The notes below the pieces were generated by a model. It worked only from the letters and a program-made list of their open reading frames with translations, ran no database searches and was not told the origin of the DNA. DNA of 64,000 nucleotides. Source: Sphingomonadales bacterium (lineage in GTDB: Bacteria; Pseudomonadota; Alphaproteobacteria; Sphingomonadales; Sphingomonadaceae). The stretch spans positions 310,001 to 374,000 of the forward strand of contig JADJGU010000002.1 in the NCBI GenBank assembly GCA_016707885.1, read 5' to 3'. A program made the translations under genes and the position numbers. Below are positions 1 to 8,358 of this stretch, piece by piece; the first letter of the stretch is position 1, and each line of letters starts with the position of its first letter.

Positions 1-563
1 TCGAGATAGGCGCGCGGTCGTCGCCAATAGGCGTAAAGGAAGCCGTCGCTGCAATCATGCGGAACCAAAACCGGTGAAACAGAAACCGGCCCCATCCAGC
101 GTGCATAATCGGCCATCGCGGGCATTTGTCCCTCATCAAGGGTGACCAGTTCGGGCAGATAGTCGGTCAGCCAGCATCCGCGATGCGCCCGATCAAAGGT
201 GAGGAGCACCACCGGCCCGCGTGTTACTCGGCGCATCTCAGCCAAGCCTTTTGCCATGTCGGGCCAATGGTGGACTGTCAGGATTGCCATCGAGGCATCG
301 AAACTTTTGTCTTCGAATGGAAGACTATCGGCGCTTGCCTGCACCGCCGGCCCAAGATGCAGGGGGCGCTGGGCAATCATTTCGGCGGAGGGTTCGACTG
401 CCGTCACCACGCGTTCGGTCGGTTCATAATTCCCGGCACCTGCACCCACATTAAGTACGGTTTTTGCATTTCCCAATGCGGCATGGATATGCGCCGCAAT
501 GCGCGGATCAGCCTTGCGCAAATTGACGTAATCGACGCCGATTGTGTCGTAGGCTGCAGACAT
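1..563 (-). CDS. Class I SAM-dependent methyltransferase (3'-truncated by window edge)
   Basis: The reading frame starts at the ATG at 563 (MSAAYDTIGVDY...) and stays open to base 1, so the C-terminus lies outside the window. About residues 38-50 carry a glycine-rich SAM-binding motif I (VLNVGAGAGNYEP), followed by an acidic post-I strand (TAVEPSAEM). Further on is an HHWPDMAKGLAEM segment typical of the Methyltransf_11 (UbiE/BioC-like) fold. The substrate cannot be told from the sequence; related proteins methylate small molecules. It lies 35 bp downstream of sodB on the same strand and may be co-transcribed with it. The fold is certain from motif I; the function is unassigned. Confidence 0.8.
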   Translation of the reverse strand, partial: MSAAYDTIGVDYVNLRKADPRIAAHIHAALGNAKTVLNVGAGAGNYEPTERVVTAVEPSAEMIAQRPLHLGPAVQASADSLPFEDKSFDASMAILTVHHWPDMAKGLAEMRRVTRGPVVLLTFDRAHRGCWLTDYLPELVTLDEGQMPAMADYARWMGPVSVSPVLVPHDCSDGFLYAYWRRPRAYL

Positions 564-598
564 CACTTGGCTCTAACGCCCGGAAGAGATTCAAGCAA

Positions 599-1207
599 TC
601 ACCCCTTTTGGTCCGCGCGTTCTGTTCCTTTGCGATCGAGATTGAGAGCGACAAAATCCCAGTCGATCGCCTTGTCCAAAATCGCCTCGATATGCGCGGC
701 GCGGTTATTGCGATAATCGACATAATAGGCATGTTCCCAGACATCGAGGATCAACAGCGGCGTGTCGCCATGCTTCACCGGGCAATCGGCATCATGATAG
801 CTTTTGACCTGCAGTCTCTCGCCGTCGATCAACAATGCAGTCCAGCCGCTGCCGAAATGGCCGGTTGCTTCTTCTTTCAGCTTTTCGAGCAGTTTGGCGT
901 GCGAACCAAATTGGCTGGCAATCATTTCGGCCAGCTTGCCGCCGGGCGTTTTGGCTTCGGGGCTCAAGCATAGCCAGTAGAAACTATGGTTCCAGATTTG
1001 GCCGACTTGGTTGAATAAGCCGCCCTTCGCGCTTAGGATCAGTTCAACCAGCGATTTTCCCGCAAGAGCCTCGTCTTCAGCAACAAGCTTGTTCGCTTTG
1101 TCGACATAGGATTTGTGGTGCTTGCCATGGTGATACTCGAAAGTTTCTACCGAAATCAGATCGCCGAAAGCTGTTGTGGAATAGGGGAGCAGGGGGAGGG
1201 TGAACAT
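599..1207 (-). CDS. sodB: Superoxide dismutase [Fe]
   Basis: The 202-aa protein dismutates superoxide to peroxide and oxygen in the cytoplasm. The four metal ligands of the Fe/Mn-SOD family are visible: H26 (in YHHGKHH), H74 (WNHSFYW), D155 and H159 (LDVWEHAYY). Q70, just before WNH, is the outer-sphere glutamine position typical of iron enzymes, which favours Fe over Mn. Length is normal for the family. The start ATG is preceded by an AAGGA ribosome-binding site about 5 nt upstream. No signal peptide is seen. The partial methyltransferase follows 35 bp downstream. Confidence 0.95.
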   Translation of the reverse strand: MFTLPLLPYSTTAFGDLISVETFEYHHGKHHKSYVDKANKLVAEDEALAGKSLVELILSAKGGLFNQVGQIWNHSFYWLCLSPEAKTPGGKLAEMIASQFGSHAKLLEKLKEEATGHFGSGWTALLIDGERLQVKSYHDADCPVKHGDTPLLILDVWEHAYYVDYRNNRAAHIEAILDKAIDWDFVALNLDRKGTERADQKG

Positions 1208-1330
1208 CGCTTTTCCTTTTTTTTAGCGCGGGAGTGGCGCTGAAATAGCGATGTAAGCAACCTGCGCGATGTTTACGACAAACGCGGCGATAGATGGATG
1301 CAATGTCACGATAGACTGCATTATCGACGG

Positions 1331-1354
1331 AAAAAGGCGGCGAAGTCAGCCGCC
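1331..1354 (-). terminator. Rho-independent terminator of the nitroreductase gene
   Basis: Read on the minus strand, a GGCGGC arm, a 7-nt loop and a GCCGCC arm are followed by a run of five T. It sits about 27 bp beyond the nitroreductase stop codon, between that gene and sodB. Confidence 0.7.
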
Positions 1355-1380
1355 ATTCCCGTTGATTGTTGATGTAGCGT

Positions 1381-2058
1381 TTAGTCTGTAAAACCCACGA
1401 ACGTAGCGGCCTCGGCCACCGACTTCCGCGGCGGGACGACGGCATTGGACGGGAAGTCCATGTCGGGCCAGCCAAGCGCGATGCTCTTCATAATCACCTG
1501 ATCGTCCGCAATACCCGCATGTTCGCGGACGACGGGCGACTGCATGATGCCCTGGCTGTTGATCACCGTACCGAGGCCACGTGACCAGGCAGCGTTGACC
1601 AGCGCGGTGGCGACAGCGCCGCAATCGAACGGGGTATCGTCGCTGCCGTCGAGCACCTTGTCATAGGTGATAATCACGCACACCGGTGCGTCGAACTGGC
1701 GAAAGCCGCGCAGCACCCAATCCTGCCGTTTTTCCTTATTGTCGCGTTCAATGCCCATTGCGCCGAATAATTGCTTCGCAACATCGACCTGCCGTTCGCG
1801 GTGTATGCCTTCGAAGGCCTGGCCGGTGCGGAATTCGCGCGAATGAGGGACACCAGCAAGCGTACGTTCGGTATTGCCTTTGCGGATGCGATCGAGCGGT
1901 TCGCCGGTGATGACGTAGAAATTCCAAGGCTGCGTGTTCATCGATGACGGCGCGCGCATCGCCAGCGTCAGAATTTCCTCGATCAGTTCGCGCGGAACCG
2001 GATCAGGCTTATAGCCTCTTATGCTGCGGCGACCAAAAATGACGTCATCAAATTCCAT
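1381..2058 (-). CDS. Nitroreductase-family FMN oxidoreductase
   Basis: A 225-aa flavoprotein of the nitroreductase superfamily. The N-terminus has the family FMN phosphate/ribityl-binding signature RRSIRGYKPDPVP (about residues 10-22) and APSSMNTQPWNFYVI (about 36-50). The C-terminal segment near IALGWPDMDFPSN matches the usual last strand, followed by an Arg-rich/Val loop. These enzymes reduce nitroaromatics, quinones or similar acceptors with NAD(P)H; the natural substrate is not predictable. A GGGAGAG ribosome-binding site precedes the ATG. The gene is flanked by terminators on both sides, so it is probably monocistronic. Confidence 0.88.
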   Translation of the reverse strand: MEFDDVIFGRRSIRGYKPDPVPRELIEEILTLAMRAPSSMNTQPWNFYVITGEPLDRIRKGNTERTLAGVPHSREFRTGQAFEGIHRERQVDVAKQLFGAMGIERDNKEKRQDWVLRGFRQFDAPVCVIITYDKVLDGSDDTPFDCGAVATALVNAAWSRGLGTVINSQGIMQSPVVREHAGIADDQVIMKSIALGWPDMDFPSNAVVPPRKSVAEAATFVGFTD

Positions 2059-2072
2059 CTCTCTCTCCCGTT

Positions 2073-2100
2073 AAAAAAGGCGGCTCAAAGGCCGCCTTTT
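2073..2100 (-). terminator. Terminator downstream of the PuuD-like gene
   Basis: A perfect 10-bp stem (AAAAGGCGGC with GCCGCCTTTT) closes a 6-nt loop. On the minus strand it ends in six T, 20 bp past the stop of the PuuD-like gene. The symmetry would also allow some termination on the plus strand. Confidence 0.8.
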
Positions 2101-2120
2101 CCATTTTCCTGTGTTGGCAA

Positions 2121-2684
2121 TCAGCCGCCGTTGAACCCAATCATCGCATACAACATCGGGATCGACAGCAGCGTGTTGGTGCGCGAGAACATCATCGCGC
2201 GTGTAGCTGCAGCTGCCTTGGTTGCATCGTCGGCTTCGACCATGCCAAGTGCCTTTTGTTGCGCCGGCCAGATCACGAACCAGACGTTGAATGCCATGAT
2301 CAGCGCCAGCCACATGCCGATACCGATCAGGCGGTGGCTTTCAGCAAGCATCAGCGCGTCCATCAGATATCCTGCGCGCCATGCAATGATCAGACCGAAC
2401 AATACGGTCAATGCCGCACCCCAGCGGAAGAAAAACAATGCCGACGGAGCGATATGCTTCGACACGCCCGGCTTCAGTTCAGCCGGGATTTTGGGCATGG
2501 TCGGAATCTGGACGAAATTGAAATAGTAGAGCAGGCCGATCCAGAGAATGCCGAAGAAGGTATGCAGCCAGCGAATGGTCTGTTGCTCCAGATCACCATT
2601 GGCCGGAACCGCGAATATTAGGGCGAGCGCGAGAACCAGGCCAACGCCTAGCACCGCGTGCAGATTTCCAAAAAACTTAGCCAT
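2121..2684 (-). CDS. PuuD-like (urate oxidase N-terminal-type) integral membrane protein
   Basis: I start the gene at the ATG at 2684 (MAKFFGNLHAV...), which has a good AGGGGAAG ribosome-binding site; the upstream extension has neither. This gives 187 aa with about five membrane helices (around residues 8-28, 42-62, 86-108, 120-146 and 168-184). Conserved-looking histidines sit near or inside helices (NLHAV, RWLHTF, SKHIAP, SHRLIG), compatible with haem or metal binding. The family resembles the membrane part of Agrobacterium-type urate hydroxylase PuuD, but the C-terminal cytochrome c domain of true PuuD is absent here and no purine gene is nearby. The urate role is therefore doubtful; haem/redox membrane protein is a safer description. 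Confidence 0.6.
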   Translation of the reverse strand: MAKFFGNLHAVLGVGLVLALALIFAVPANGDLEQQTIRWLHTFFGILWIGLLYYFNFVQIPTMPKIPAELKPGVSKHIAPSALFFFRWGAALTVLFGLIIAWRAGYLMDALMLAESHRLIGIGMWLALIMAFNVWFVIWPAQQKALGMVEADDATKAAAATRAMMFSRTNTLLSIPMLYAMIGFNGG

Positions 2685-2795
2685 ATTTCTTCCCCTTATT
2701 GGCTTGGTTAACCCGAATGCTGCGAAGCCTAGCCAAGCATGCTGCTTGTTACAAGGGAAGAACAACTGCCATTTGGCAAACCAAATCTTTGGTAC

Positions 2796-3419
2796 CTAAG
2801 CCTGCGGAGGCACCTTCGGCTCTTCGCCCAATTTCAAGCCATGCTTCAGCAACATTGGGATATTCGCCATTGCGAACAGGAAGGTCAATATTGTGACGCC
2901 CCAAACTTTGAGCGTGAGCCACAGATCAAAGCTGAGCGTTGCGCGCATCGCCTCGTTCGCAGTGGCCAAGGCGGCAAAGAACAGGCCCCAGTTGAGCGAC
3001 AGTTTGAGCCAGCCCTTATCATCAAGGCCGTCATAGGCGGCCTCCAATACATAGCGTAGCAGCGCTTTCCCCCGCACCCAGCCGCCAATCAACAATAGGC
3101 CGAAAAAGGCGTAAATCAGTGTTGGTTTGATCTGGATAAAGCGTTCGTCGTGGAACCAGAGGGTCAGTGCGCCGAAAAACACGCCCAGCGCCGCTGTCAA
3201 TTTGAGCATCGGCGATATCTTGCCGATTTTCCATTTCGACACGATCACCGCAATCACGATGGCGACCATGAAGGTGCCGGTGCCGACAATTGCGCCTTGC
3301 TTGGGATCGGCATCAGATGAACCCAGCTTTGATGCCACGAAGAACAGCAGCAGCGGCCCAAAATCGAGCAGGAAGTTGAGCATGCCATGTTTGGGCTTGG
3401 CGGTTGGCGTATCGTTCAT
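2796..3419 (-). CDS. yciB: Inner-membrane septation-type protein YciB/IspZ
   Basis: A 207-aa polytopic protein of the YciB (intracellular septation protein A) family. It has the family N-terminal segment MLNFLLDFGPLLLFF, five to six hydrophobic helices, a GPLLLF/FVASK motif, KPTLIYAFFG mid-protein, and LSLNWGLFFAALATANEAM before the last helices. In other bacteria the family affects cell envelope and septum formation; its biochemical role is not settled. The ATG overlaps the ftsY stop codon as ATGA (3416-3419), so the gene is translationally coupled as last gene of the dapF-mtaB-ftsY-yciB operon. Confidence 0.9.
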   Translation of the reverse strand: MNDTPTAKPKHGMLNFLLDFGPLLLFFVASKLGSSDADPKQGAIVGTGTFMVAIVIAVIVSKWKIGKISPMLKLTAALGVFFGALTLWFHDERFIQIKPTLIYAFFGLLLIGGWVRGKALLRYVLEAAYDGLDDKGWLKLSLNWGLFFAALATANEAMRATLSFDLWLTLKVWGVTILTFLFAMANIPMLLKHGLKLGEEPKVPPQA

Positions 3420-4342
3420 GCGGATCCTGCAATCGCAACCGCGAGGTCGCGAGCATCGAAGGGGCGGAGGTCGTCAATCGTTTCACCAACACCAATGGCG
3501 TGGATCGGAAGGCCGAACTGTTTGGCTGCGGCAACTAGAACGCCACCTCGTGCGCTGCCATCCAGCTTGGTCATCACAAGGCCGGTCACGCCAGCCACTT
3601 CCTTGAAGATTTCAATCTGGCTGAGCGCATTCTGCCCGGTGGTCGCGTCGAGGACGAGGACGACATCATGCGGTGCAGCCGGGTTCAGGCGACCCAGAAC
3701 GCGGCGTATTTTGGCGAGCTCGTCCATCAATTCGCGTTTGTTCTGCAGGCGGCCTGCGGTGTCGACGATCAGCACGTCGATGCCTTCTGCCGTCGCTTTC
3801 TTCACGGCATCAAAGACTACGCCTGCGGCATCACCGCCTTCGGGTCCGGTGACGATTGGTACGCCAATCCGGTCAGCCCAGACCTTGAGCTGGCCGATGG
3901 CAGCCGCACGGAATGTGTCGCCGGCCGCCAGCATCACGCCATAGTCCTGTTCAAGGAAATTATGCGCCAGCTTGGCAATGGTGGTGGTTTTGCCCGATCC
4001 GTTGACGCCGATCACGAGGATGACCTGCGGACGCGGGAAGGCGTCGATTTCGAGCGGCTTGGCCACTGGCGTCAGGATTTGCGTAAGTTCTTCCTCGACC
4101 ACTTCGCGCAGGTCGGCCATGTCGATGCCCTTGTCGAAGCGCGTGGCCGCGAGCTTGTCGCGGATTTGCGCGGCCGTGGCGGGGCCAAGATCGGTGACGA
4201 TCAGGGCCTCTTCGATCTCGTCGAGCATTTCCGCATCAAGCTTGCCCTTTGTGATCAGGCCGGAGAGGTTTTCGCTGAGCTTGCTCGAGGTTTTCTTGAG
4301 GCCGCCAAATAGCTTGTCGCGCCAGCCGGGATTGTCACTCAT
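3416..4342 (-). CDS. ftsY: Signal recognition particle receptor FtsY
   Basis: SRP-receptor GTPase of 308 aa that docks ribosome-nascent chain-SRP complexes at the membrane. The NG domain is complete: G1 VNGSGKTTTIAKL, the DTFRAAA box, G3 DTAGRLQNK, G4 TKLDGSARGG, and the GVGE/DLRPF closing motif. The start is set at the ATG at 4342, which overlaps the mtaB stop as ATGA. The long acidic A domain of enterobacterial FtsY is missing: only about 20 residues precede the N domain, as in many alphaproteobacteria. The partner gene ffh lies 4 kb away on the other strand. Confidence 0.95.
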   Translation of the reverse strand: MSDNPGWRDKLFGGLKKTSSKLSENLSGLITKGKLDAEMLDEIEEALIVTDLGPATAAQIRDKLAATRFDKGIDMADLREVVEEELTQILTPVAKPLEIDAFPRPQVILVIGVNGSGKTTTIAKLAHNFLEQDYGVMLAAGDTFRAAAIGQLKVWADRIGVPIVTGPEGGDAAGVVFDAVKKATAEGIDVLIVDTAGRLQNKRELMDELAKIRRVLGRLNPAAPHDVVLVLDATTGQNALSQIEIFKEVAGVTGLVMTKLDGSARGGVLVAAAKQFGLPIHAIGVGETIDDLRPFDARDLAVAIAGSA

Positions 4343-5580
4343 CCGGCGACCCTTCCTTGGAGCCGTCCATTTTCCTGTCCTTCGATCATTGCAGTTACAA
4401 TAGCACCCTCGGGCACTTTGCGGTCGAGTTCGACATAGGCGAAATTTTCCGAATGGCCAGATGTGCCGCCTGCCTCGACAACAATTTTTTGCGTGCTGCC
4501 GATTAGGGAGTTGAGCCAAACGTCGCGTTTGACAGCGACAGCTTCACGGAGTTTGCGGGCGCGATCTTTGATGTCTTGCGCCCGGACTTGCGGCATTTTT
4601 GCTGCGGGCGTTCCGGTTTTGGACGAATAGGGGAAGATGTGGCCGTGGACGATGGCGCAATCTTCGACCAGCGCGAGGCTGTTTTCGAACATCGCTTCAT
4701 CCTCGGTCGGAAAGCCGGCGATGATGTCCGCGCCGATGGCGATATCCGGGCGCTTGGATTTCATTCGCGCTACAATCTCGATGGCCTGTTCGCGCGAGTG
4801 GCGGCGCTTCATGCGTTTGAGGATCAGATTGTCGCCCGCCTGCAAACTCAGATGCACATGCGGCATGATGCGGGCTTCACCGGTGATCAGGTCGAACAAG
4901 CGCTCGTCAATTTCCACGCCATCGATCGATGAGAGGCGGAGGCGGGGCAGGGTGGGGACATGGCGGATGATCTGTTCCACCAGTCGCCCGAGATTGGGTT
5001 GTCCGGGAAGGTCATGGCCATAGCTGGTAACGTCGACCCCGGTCAGCACTACTTCGGCTATGCCTTTGTCCACCAGCCGCTGGACATGCTCGACCACCTG
5101 TCCGGCAGGGACCGACCGGCTGTTGCCTCGGCCGTAGGGGATAATGCAAAAGGTGCAGCGATGGTCGCAGCCGGTTTGCACCTCGACAAAGGCGCGCGTG
5201 TTGCCGGAAAAGGCGGTGGCGAGGTGCGGGGCGGTAGCTTGCACCGCCATGATGTCGCTGACCCGCACTTTGGGTCCATCTATCGCGAACAAGGCAGGAG
5301 ATTGCTTCTCGAGATTGCCGATGACGGCATCGGCCTCCGCCATCGCTTCGAAGGTTTGCGGTTCGATCTGCGCGGCGCAACCAGTGACGATGATGCGGGC
5401 ATCGGGGCGGCGCTTGCGGGCCTGCCGGATTGCCTGACGGGTCTGGCGCACAGCCTCGTTGGTTACAGCGCAACTGTTGACGATAACAAGATTGGGTTCG
5501 TCGCCCAATTGTTCAGCCAGTGCATGGCTTTCTGCCAGATTCAACCGACAGCCCATGGTAATGATTTCAGGTCCGCTCAA
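4339..5580 (-). CDS. mtaB: tRNA threonylcarbamoyladenosine (t6A37) methylthiotransferase MtaB
   Basis: Radical SAM methylthiotransferase that converts t6A37 of ANN-decoding tRNAs to ms2t6A. About 413 aa. The N-terminal UPF0004 domain has three cysteines for the auxiliary cluster (GCRLN, VNSCAVTNEA, TGCAAQ). The radical SAM CxxxCxxC is in TGCDHRCTFC, and a TRAM-like C-terminus ends in GRLQGRVAG. I prefer the TTG at 5580 as start: it overlaps the dapF stop (TTGA) and supplies the first beta strand; the ATG at 5556 would leave only two residues before the first cluster cysteine. The stop overlaps the ftsY start. TsaE, which helps make the t6A substrate, is encoded at 29.0 kb. Confidence 0.92.
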   Translation of the reverse strand: MSGPEIITMGCRLNLAESHALAEQLGDEPNLVIVNSCAVTNEAVRQTRQAIRQARKRRPDARIIVTGCAAQIEPQTFEAMAEADAVIGNLEKQSPALFAIDGPKVRVSDIMAVQATAPHLATAFSGNTRAFVEVQTGCDHRCTFCIIPYGRGNSRSVPAGQVVEHVQRLVDKGIAEVVLTGVDVTSYGHDLPGQPNLGRLVEQIIRHVPTLPRLRLSSIDGVEIDERLFDLITGEARIMPHVHLSLQAGDNLILKRMKRRHSREQAIEIVARMKSKRPDIAIGADIIAGFPTEDEAMFENSLALVEDCAIVHGHIFPYSSKTGTPAAKMPQVRAQDIKDRARKLREAVAVKRDVWLNSLIGSTQKIVVEAGGTSGHSENFAYVELDRKVPEGAIVTAMIEGQENGRLQGRVAG

Positions 5581-6386
5581 CCGAATGTGCTCCAGTCGGC
5601 TTCGCCGGTGAAGACATGCGTTGCAGCACCCTCCATCTCGATGGGCCCGCCCTCCTGCCAACCGATGCGCAGATCGCCGCCGGGCAAGTGAACTGTTACT
5701 GGAGATGTTGCTCGTCCACTGCGGATTGCCGCCACGGCTGTGGCGCAGGCGCCGGTCCCGCATGCTAGCGTCAAGCCCACGCCGCGTTCCCATACGCGCA
5801 GCGTGATATTCTGGCGATCGACGATGGTCGCTACATTGACGTTTATCTTTTCGGGAAACAGCGGATCGGTTTCGATTATTGGCCCCAGTTGCTCCAGATC
5901 GACAGCGTCGGTATCTGGCATAAAGAAAATGGCATGCGGATTGCCGACATTCACCGCCATTGGCCGTTCGAGTTCTTCCCAGCCGACAGGCATGTCCATC
6001 GTGTCCATCGGCATGGCGAGCGGAATAAACTCCCAATCGAACGTAGGCGGGTTCAGGAAAACAGTCGCGCTATTGTCCTGCGGGCGGGTTTCGAGGATGC
6101 CGCCCTTGGTTTCAATCTGTGCCGGCTTTCCCAGCAATGTTGCCACACAGCGTGTCGCGTTACCGCAGGCTTCGACCTCCCCCCCGTCGGCATTGAATAT
6201 CCGCATGCGGACATCGGCAGTGACGGACGGTTCGAGCAGGATAAGCTGATCGCAGCCAATTCCGGTCCGGCGGTCGGCAATGGCATGCGCGCGCGGTGCC
6301 GTCATTTCGACAGCGGCCAGTCGCGCGTCGATAATGACAAAGTCATTGCCGAGGCCGTGCATCTTATGAAAGGACGTCACCGTCAT
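5577..6386 (-). CDS. dapF: Diaminopimelate epimerase
   Basis: PLP-independent epimerase converting LL- to meso-diaminopimelate for peptidoglycan and lysine. 269 aa. The two catalytic cysteines are at C74 (EACGNATR) and C209 (LACGTGAC), and the N-terminal signature FHKMHGLGNDF is intact. First gene of a four-gene minus-strand operon; its stop codon overlaps the proposed TTG start of mtaB. The 47-bp gap upstream separates it from the GGDEF/EAL gene. asd, earlier in the same pathway, is encoded at 12.2 kb. Confidence 0.96.
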   Translation of the reverse strand: MTVTSFHKMHGLGNDFVIIDARLAAVEMTAPRAHAIADRRTGIGCDQLILLEPSVTADVRMRIFNADGGEVEACGNATRCVATLLGKPAQIETKGGILETRPQDNSATVFLNPPTFDWEFIPLAMPMDTMDMPVGWEELERPMAVNVGNPHAIFFMPDTDAVDLEQLGPIIETDPLFPEKINVNVATIVDRQNITLRVWERGVGLTLACGTGACATAVAAIRSGRATSPVTVHLPGGDLRIGWQEGGPIEMEGAATHVFTGEADWSTFG

Positions 6387-6433
6387 GGCGGCGCATTAGG
6401 ACAGCGGCTTAGGCACTGTCCAGAAAAACAGCC

Positions 6434-8122
6434 TCAGCTTTGGTTGATCGCCCGGCTATCGTTGCGGAATTCCTGCACGGCACTGGTCGCCTCGGCGCGT
6501 TCTGCAATATTCGCCGATTTCTTGACGATCAGCATATTGCGTTCGGCCAGCATCTTGCGAACATTGTCAATCGACATTGGTTGCCCGTAGAACCAGCCTT
6601 GCCCCTTTGTGCAGCCCAGTTCGCGAAGCTTGTCGATGATGTCCTGCTGTTCGATGCCTTCAGCGGTAATCGGCACAGAGAGACTTGAGCCCAGCCCGGC
6701 AATCGCGCTGACAATTGCCGCACTTTCGGAATTTTCGAGCATTGTTGATACAAAGCTGCGGTCGATCTTGATGCGGTCAAACGGCAGTGCGCGTAGATGT
6801 GACAGCGAACTGTAGCCGGTGCCGAAATCATCAAGAGCAATTTTGATGCCCTGATTTTTTAAGCTGCCTACAATGGACTGGGCAAGGCTGAGGTTTTTGA
6901 ACAGCGAGCTTTCGGTGATTTCGACTTCGAGCCGACTTGCAGGAAAGCCGGTTTCAACCAGCAATTTGACGATTTTCTGGGCCAGCCAGGGGTCCTTCAA
7001 CTGCACGGGAGAGATATTGACCGAAATGGTCAGCTTGGGGTCCCAGCCTTTGGCTTCCATCATTGCCTTGCGGATGATGCTGAGCGACAGGTCGCCAATC
7101 ATGCCGGTATCTTCGGCGACAGGGATGAACTCGTCTGGCGAAATCAGCCCGCGCAACGGCGATACCCAGCGCGCCAGCATTTCGAAACCGGCAAGCTCCC
7201 CGGTCTCCAAATCAATCTGCTGCTCGAAATAGGGAACGAATTCGTCATTCGGTATCGCAGCGCGGATATCGGCTTCGAGTGAATTGCGTGTGCGCAGCTC
7301 GACTTCCATGCCGTTTTCAAACCAGCAGAATCCGTTGCGCCCGTTTTTCTTCGCCGCATAGAGTGCGATGTCTGCGCGGCGGATCAGCATATCGATCGAG
7401 TCACAGTCGATTTCCGGGCGGGCAATGCCGATGGATGCCGTGATGCTGTGGTCGGTGTCGCCAATGGTGATCGGCCGGGCCAGAATTTCAATCAGGTCTT
7501 CAGCAACACGGTCCACGGTCTCCGGAAATTCGGGTTCAAAAACCATGCAGATGCCGAATTCATCGCCACCCAGACGCGACAGCACACTCGACGGCGGCAC
7601 CGTATCGCGCATCCGGTCGGCCACTTCACGCAGCAATTGGTCGCCGCTGTCATGGCCGTACAGATCGTTTATTTTCTTGAATCCGTCGAGGTCGATCATG
7701 AGGAAAGCAGCAGATTTCCCGCGCCGCGATGCCCGCGTTGACAGTTCCGCTGTCTTTTCCTTGACCGCTCTACGGTTAAACAGGTTCGTAAGCGGATCGG
7801 TGATGGCCAGATGCTTGGCCCGTACCTCGGCCTGACGATAAACGTCGACTTCGTTGCTGAGCGCGGTCGTCCGGCGCCAAATCAAAAGAATAAGCGCAAT
7901 GTTGAGCAAAAGCGCGGAAGCCATTGTCTGGTCGGTAGAAGCGCTTTGTCCAAGATAATGCCGGAGGAATTGCGAGCCAACGGTGCCGCCAAGAACCACA
8001 AATAGGCCGAGTGCCCCTGCTATCAATAGCGTGGTAAGCGGCGATGTTTTGCGAAGCCTTACGCCCAAATCATCTGATTGGGTATCTGCAGTGATGTTTT
8101 GCTCGACGCGCATTACGGCCAT
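6434..8122 (-). CDS. Membrane GGDEF-EAL cyclic-di-GMP signalling protein
   Basis: About 562 aa from the ATG at 8122; an in-frame TTG at 8161 would add 13 residues. Two transmembrane helices (near residues 35-60 and 72-90) are followed by a GGDEF domain with DPLTNLFNRR and an intact RLGGDEF. No RxxD inhibitory site is seen five residues upstream. The C-terminal EAL domain has EML in place of EAL (GFEMLARW) but keeps the glutamate, the metal/catalytic residues in NISPVQL and EITESSL, DDFGTGYSSL, and a KID lysine. Both cyclase and phosphodiesterase activity are therefore possible. No periplasmic sensor domain of any size lies between the helices. It is upstream of, and on the same strand as, dapF. 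Confidence 0.88.
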   Translation of the reverse strand: MAVMRVEQNITADTQSDDLGVRLRKTSPLTTLLIAGALGLFVVLGGTVGSQFLRHYLGQSASTDQTMASALLLNIALILLIWRRTTALSNEVDVYRQAEVRAKHLAITDPLTNLFNRRAVKEKTAELSTRASRRGKSAAFLMIDLDGFKKINDLYGHDSGDQLLREVADRMRDTVPPSSVLSRLGGDEFGICMVFEPEFPETVDRVAEDLIEILARPITIGDTDHSITASIGIARPEIDCDSIDMLIRRADIALYAAKKNGRNGFCWFENGMEVELRTRNSLEADIRAAIPNDEFVPYFEQQIDLETGELAGFEMLARWVSPLRGLISPDEFIPVAEDTGMIGDLSLSIIRKAMMEAKGWDPKLTISVNISPVQLKDPWLAQKIVKLLVETGFPASRLEVEITESSLFKNLSLAQSIVGSLKNQGIKIALDDFGTGYSSLSHLRALPFDRIKIDRSFVSTMLENSESAAIVSAIAGLGSSLSVPITAEGIEQQDIIDKLRELGCTKGQGWFYGQPMSIDNVRKMLAERNMLIVKKSANIAERAEATSAVQEFRNDSRAINQS

Positions 8123-8212
8123 GTCCCTGTTGCGTCGGTGCTTATCAGCAGGAAAGGTCAAGATTAGGTTAATCTAAGGTTATAGTGGGGGATCGCGCGC
8201 AGGCATTGTGGC

Positions 8213-8241
8213 TTGCAATCATCCGCACTTCGACATATAGG
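8213..8241 (+). promoter_or_regulatory. Candidate sigma-70 promoter of the ffh operon
   Basis: TTGCAA at 8213-8218, a 17-bp spacer and TATAGG at 8236-8241. It would give a leader of about 110 nt before ffh. No 4.5S RNA-like conserved sequence was found in the leader. Called by consensus only. Confidence 0.45.
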
Positions 8242-8358
8242 CACGCTCCATCGGGGCGCTGCTCCGTTTTATCGATGTGCATGAACATCACACGCTGGTT
8301 GGCGAGGTTTCGCCCACCGGCGTTTTGTTCGTGTGGTGCATATGGCGAAGGAAGTTCG

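Noticed and set aside
4960..5691. 243-codon plus-strand ORF opposite mtaB and dapF
   Set aside because: Spans two well-supported genes on the other strand and shows no motif.
8185..8358. N-terminal extension of ffh
   Set aside because: Cys/Arg-rich, unlike the family; the ATG at 8359 has a good ribosome-binding site and matches SRP54 starts.
8162..8358. Possible 4.5S SRP RNA in the ffh leader
   Set aside because: The conserved SRP RNA tip (GGAAGGAAGCA-type) within a suitable stem was not seen; GGAAG here is just the ffh ribosome-binding site.
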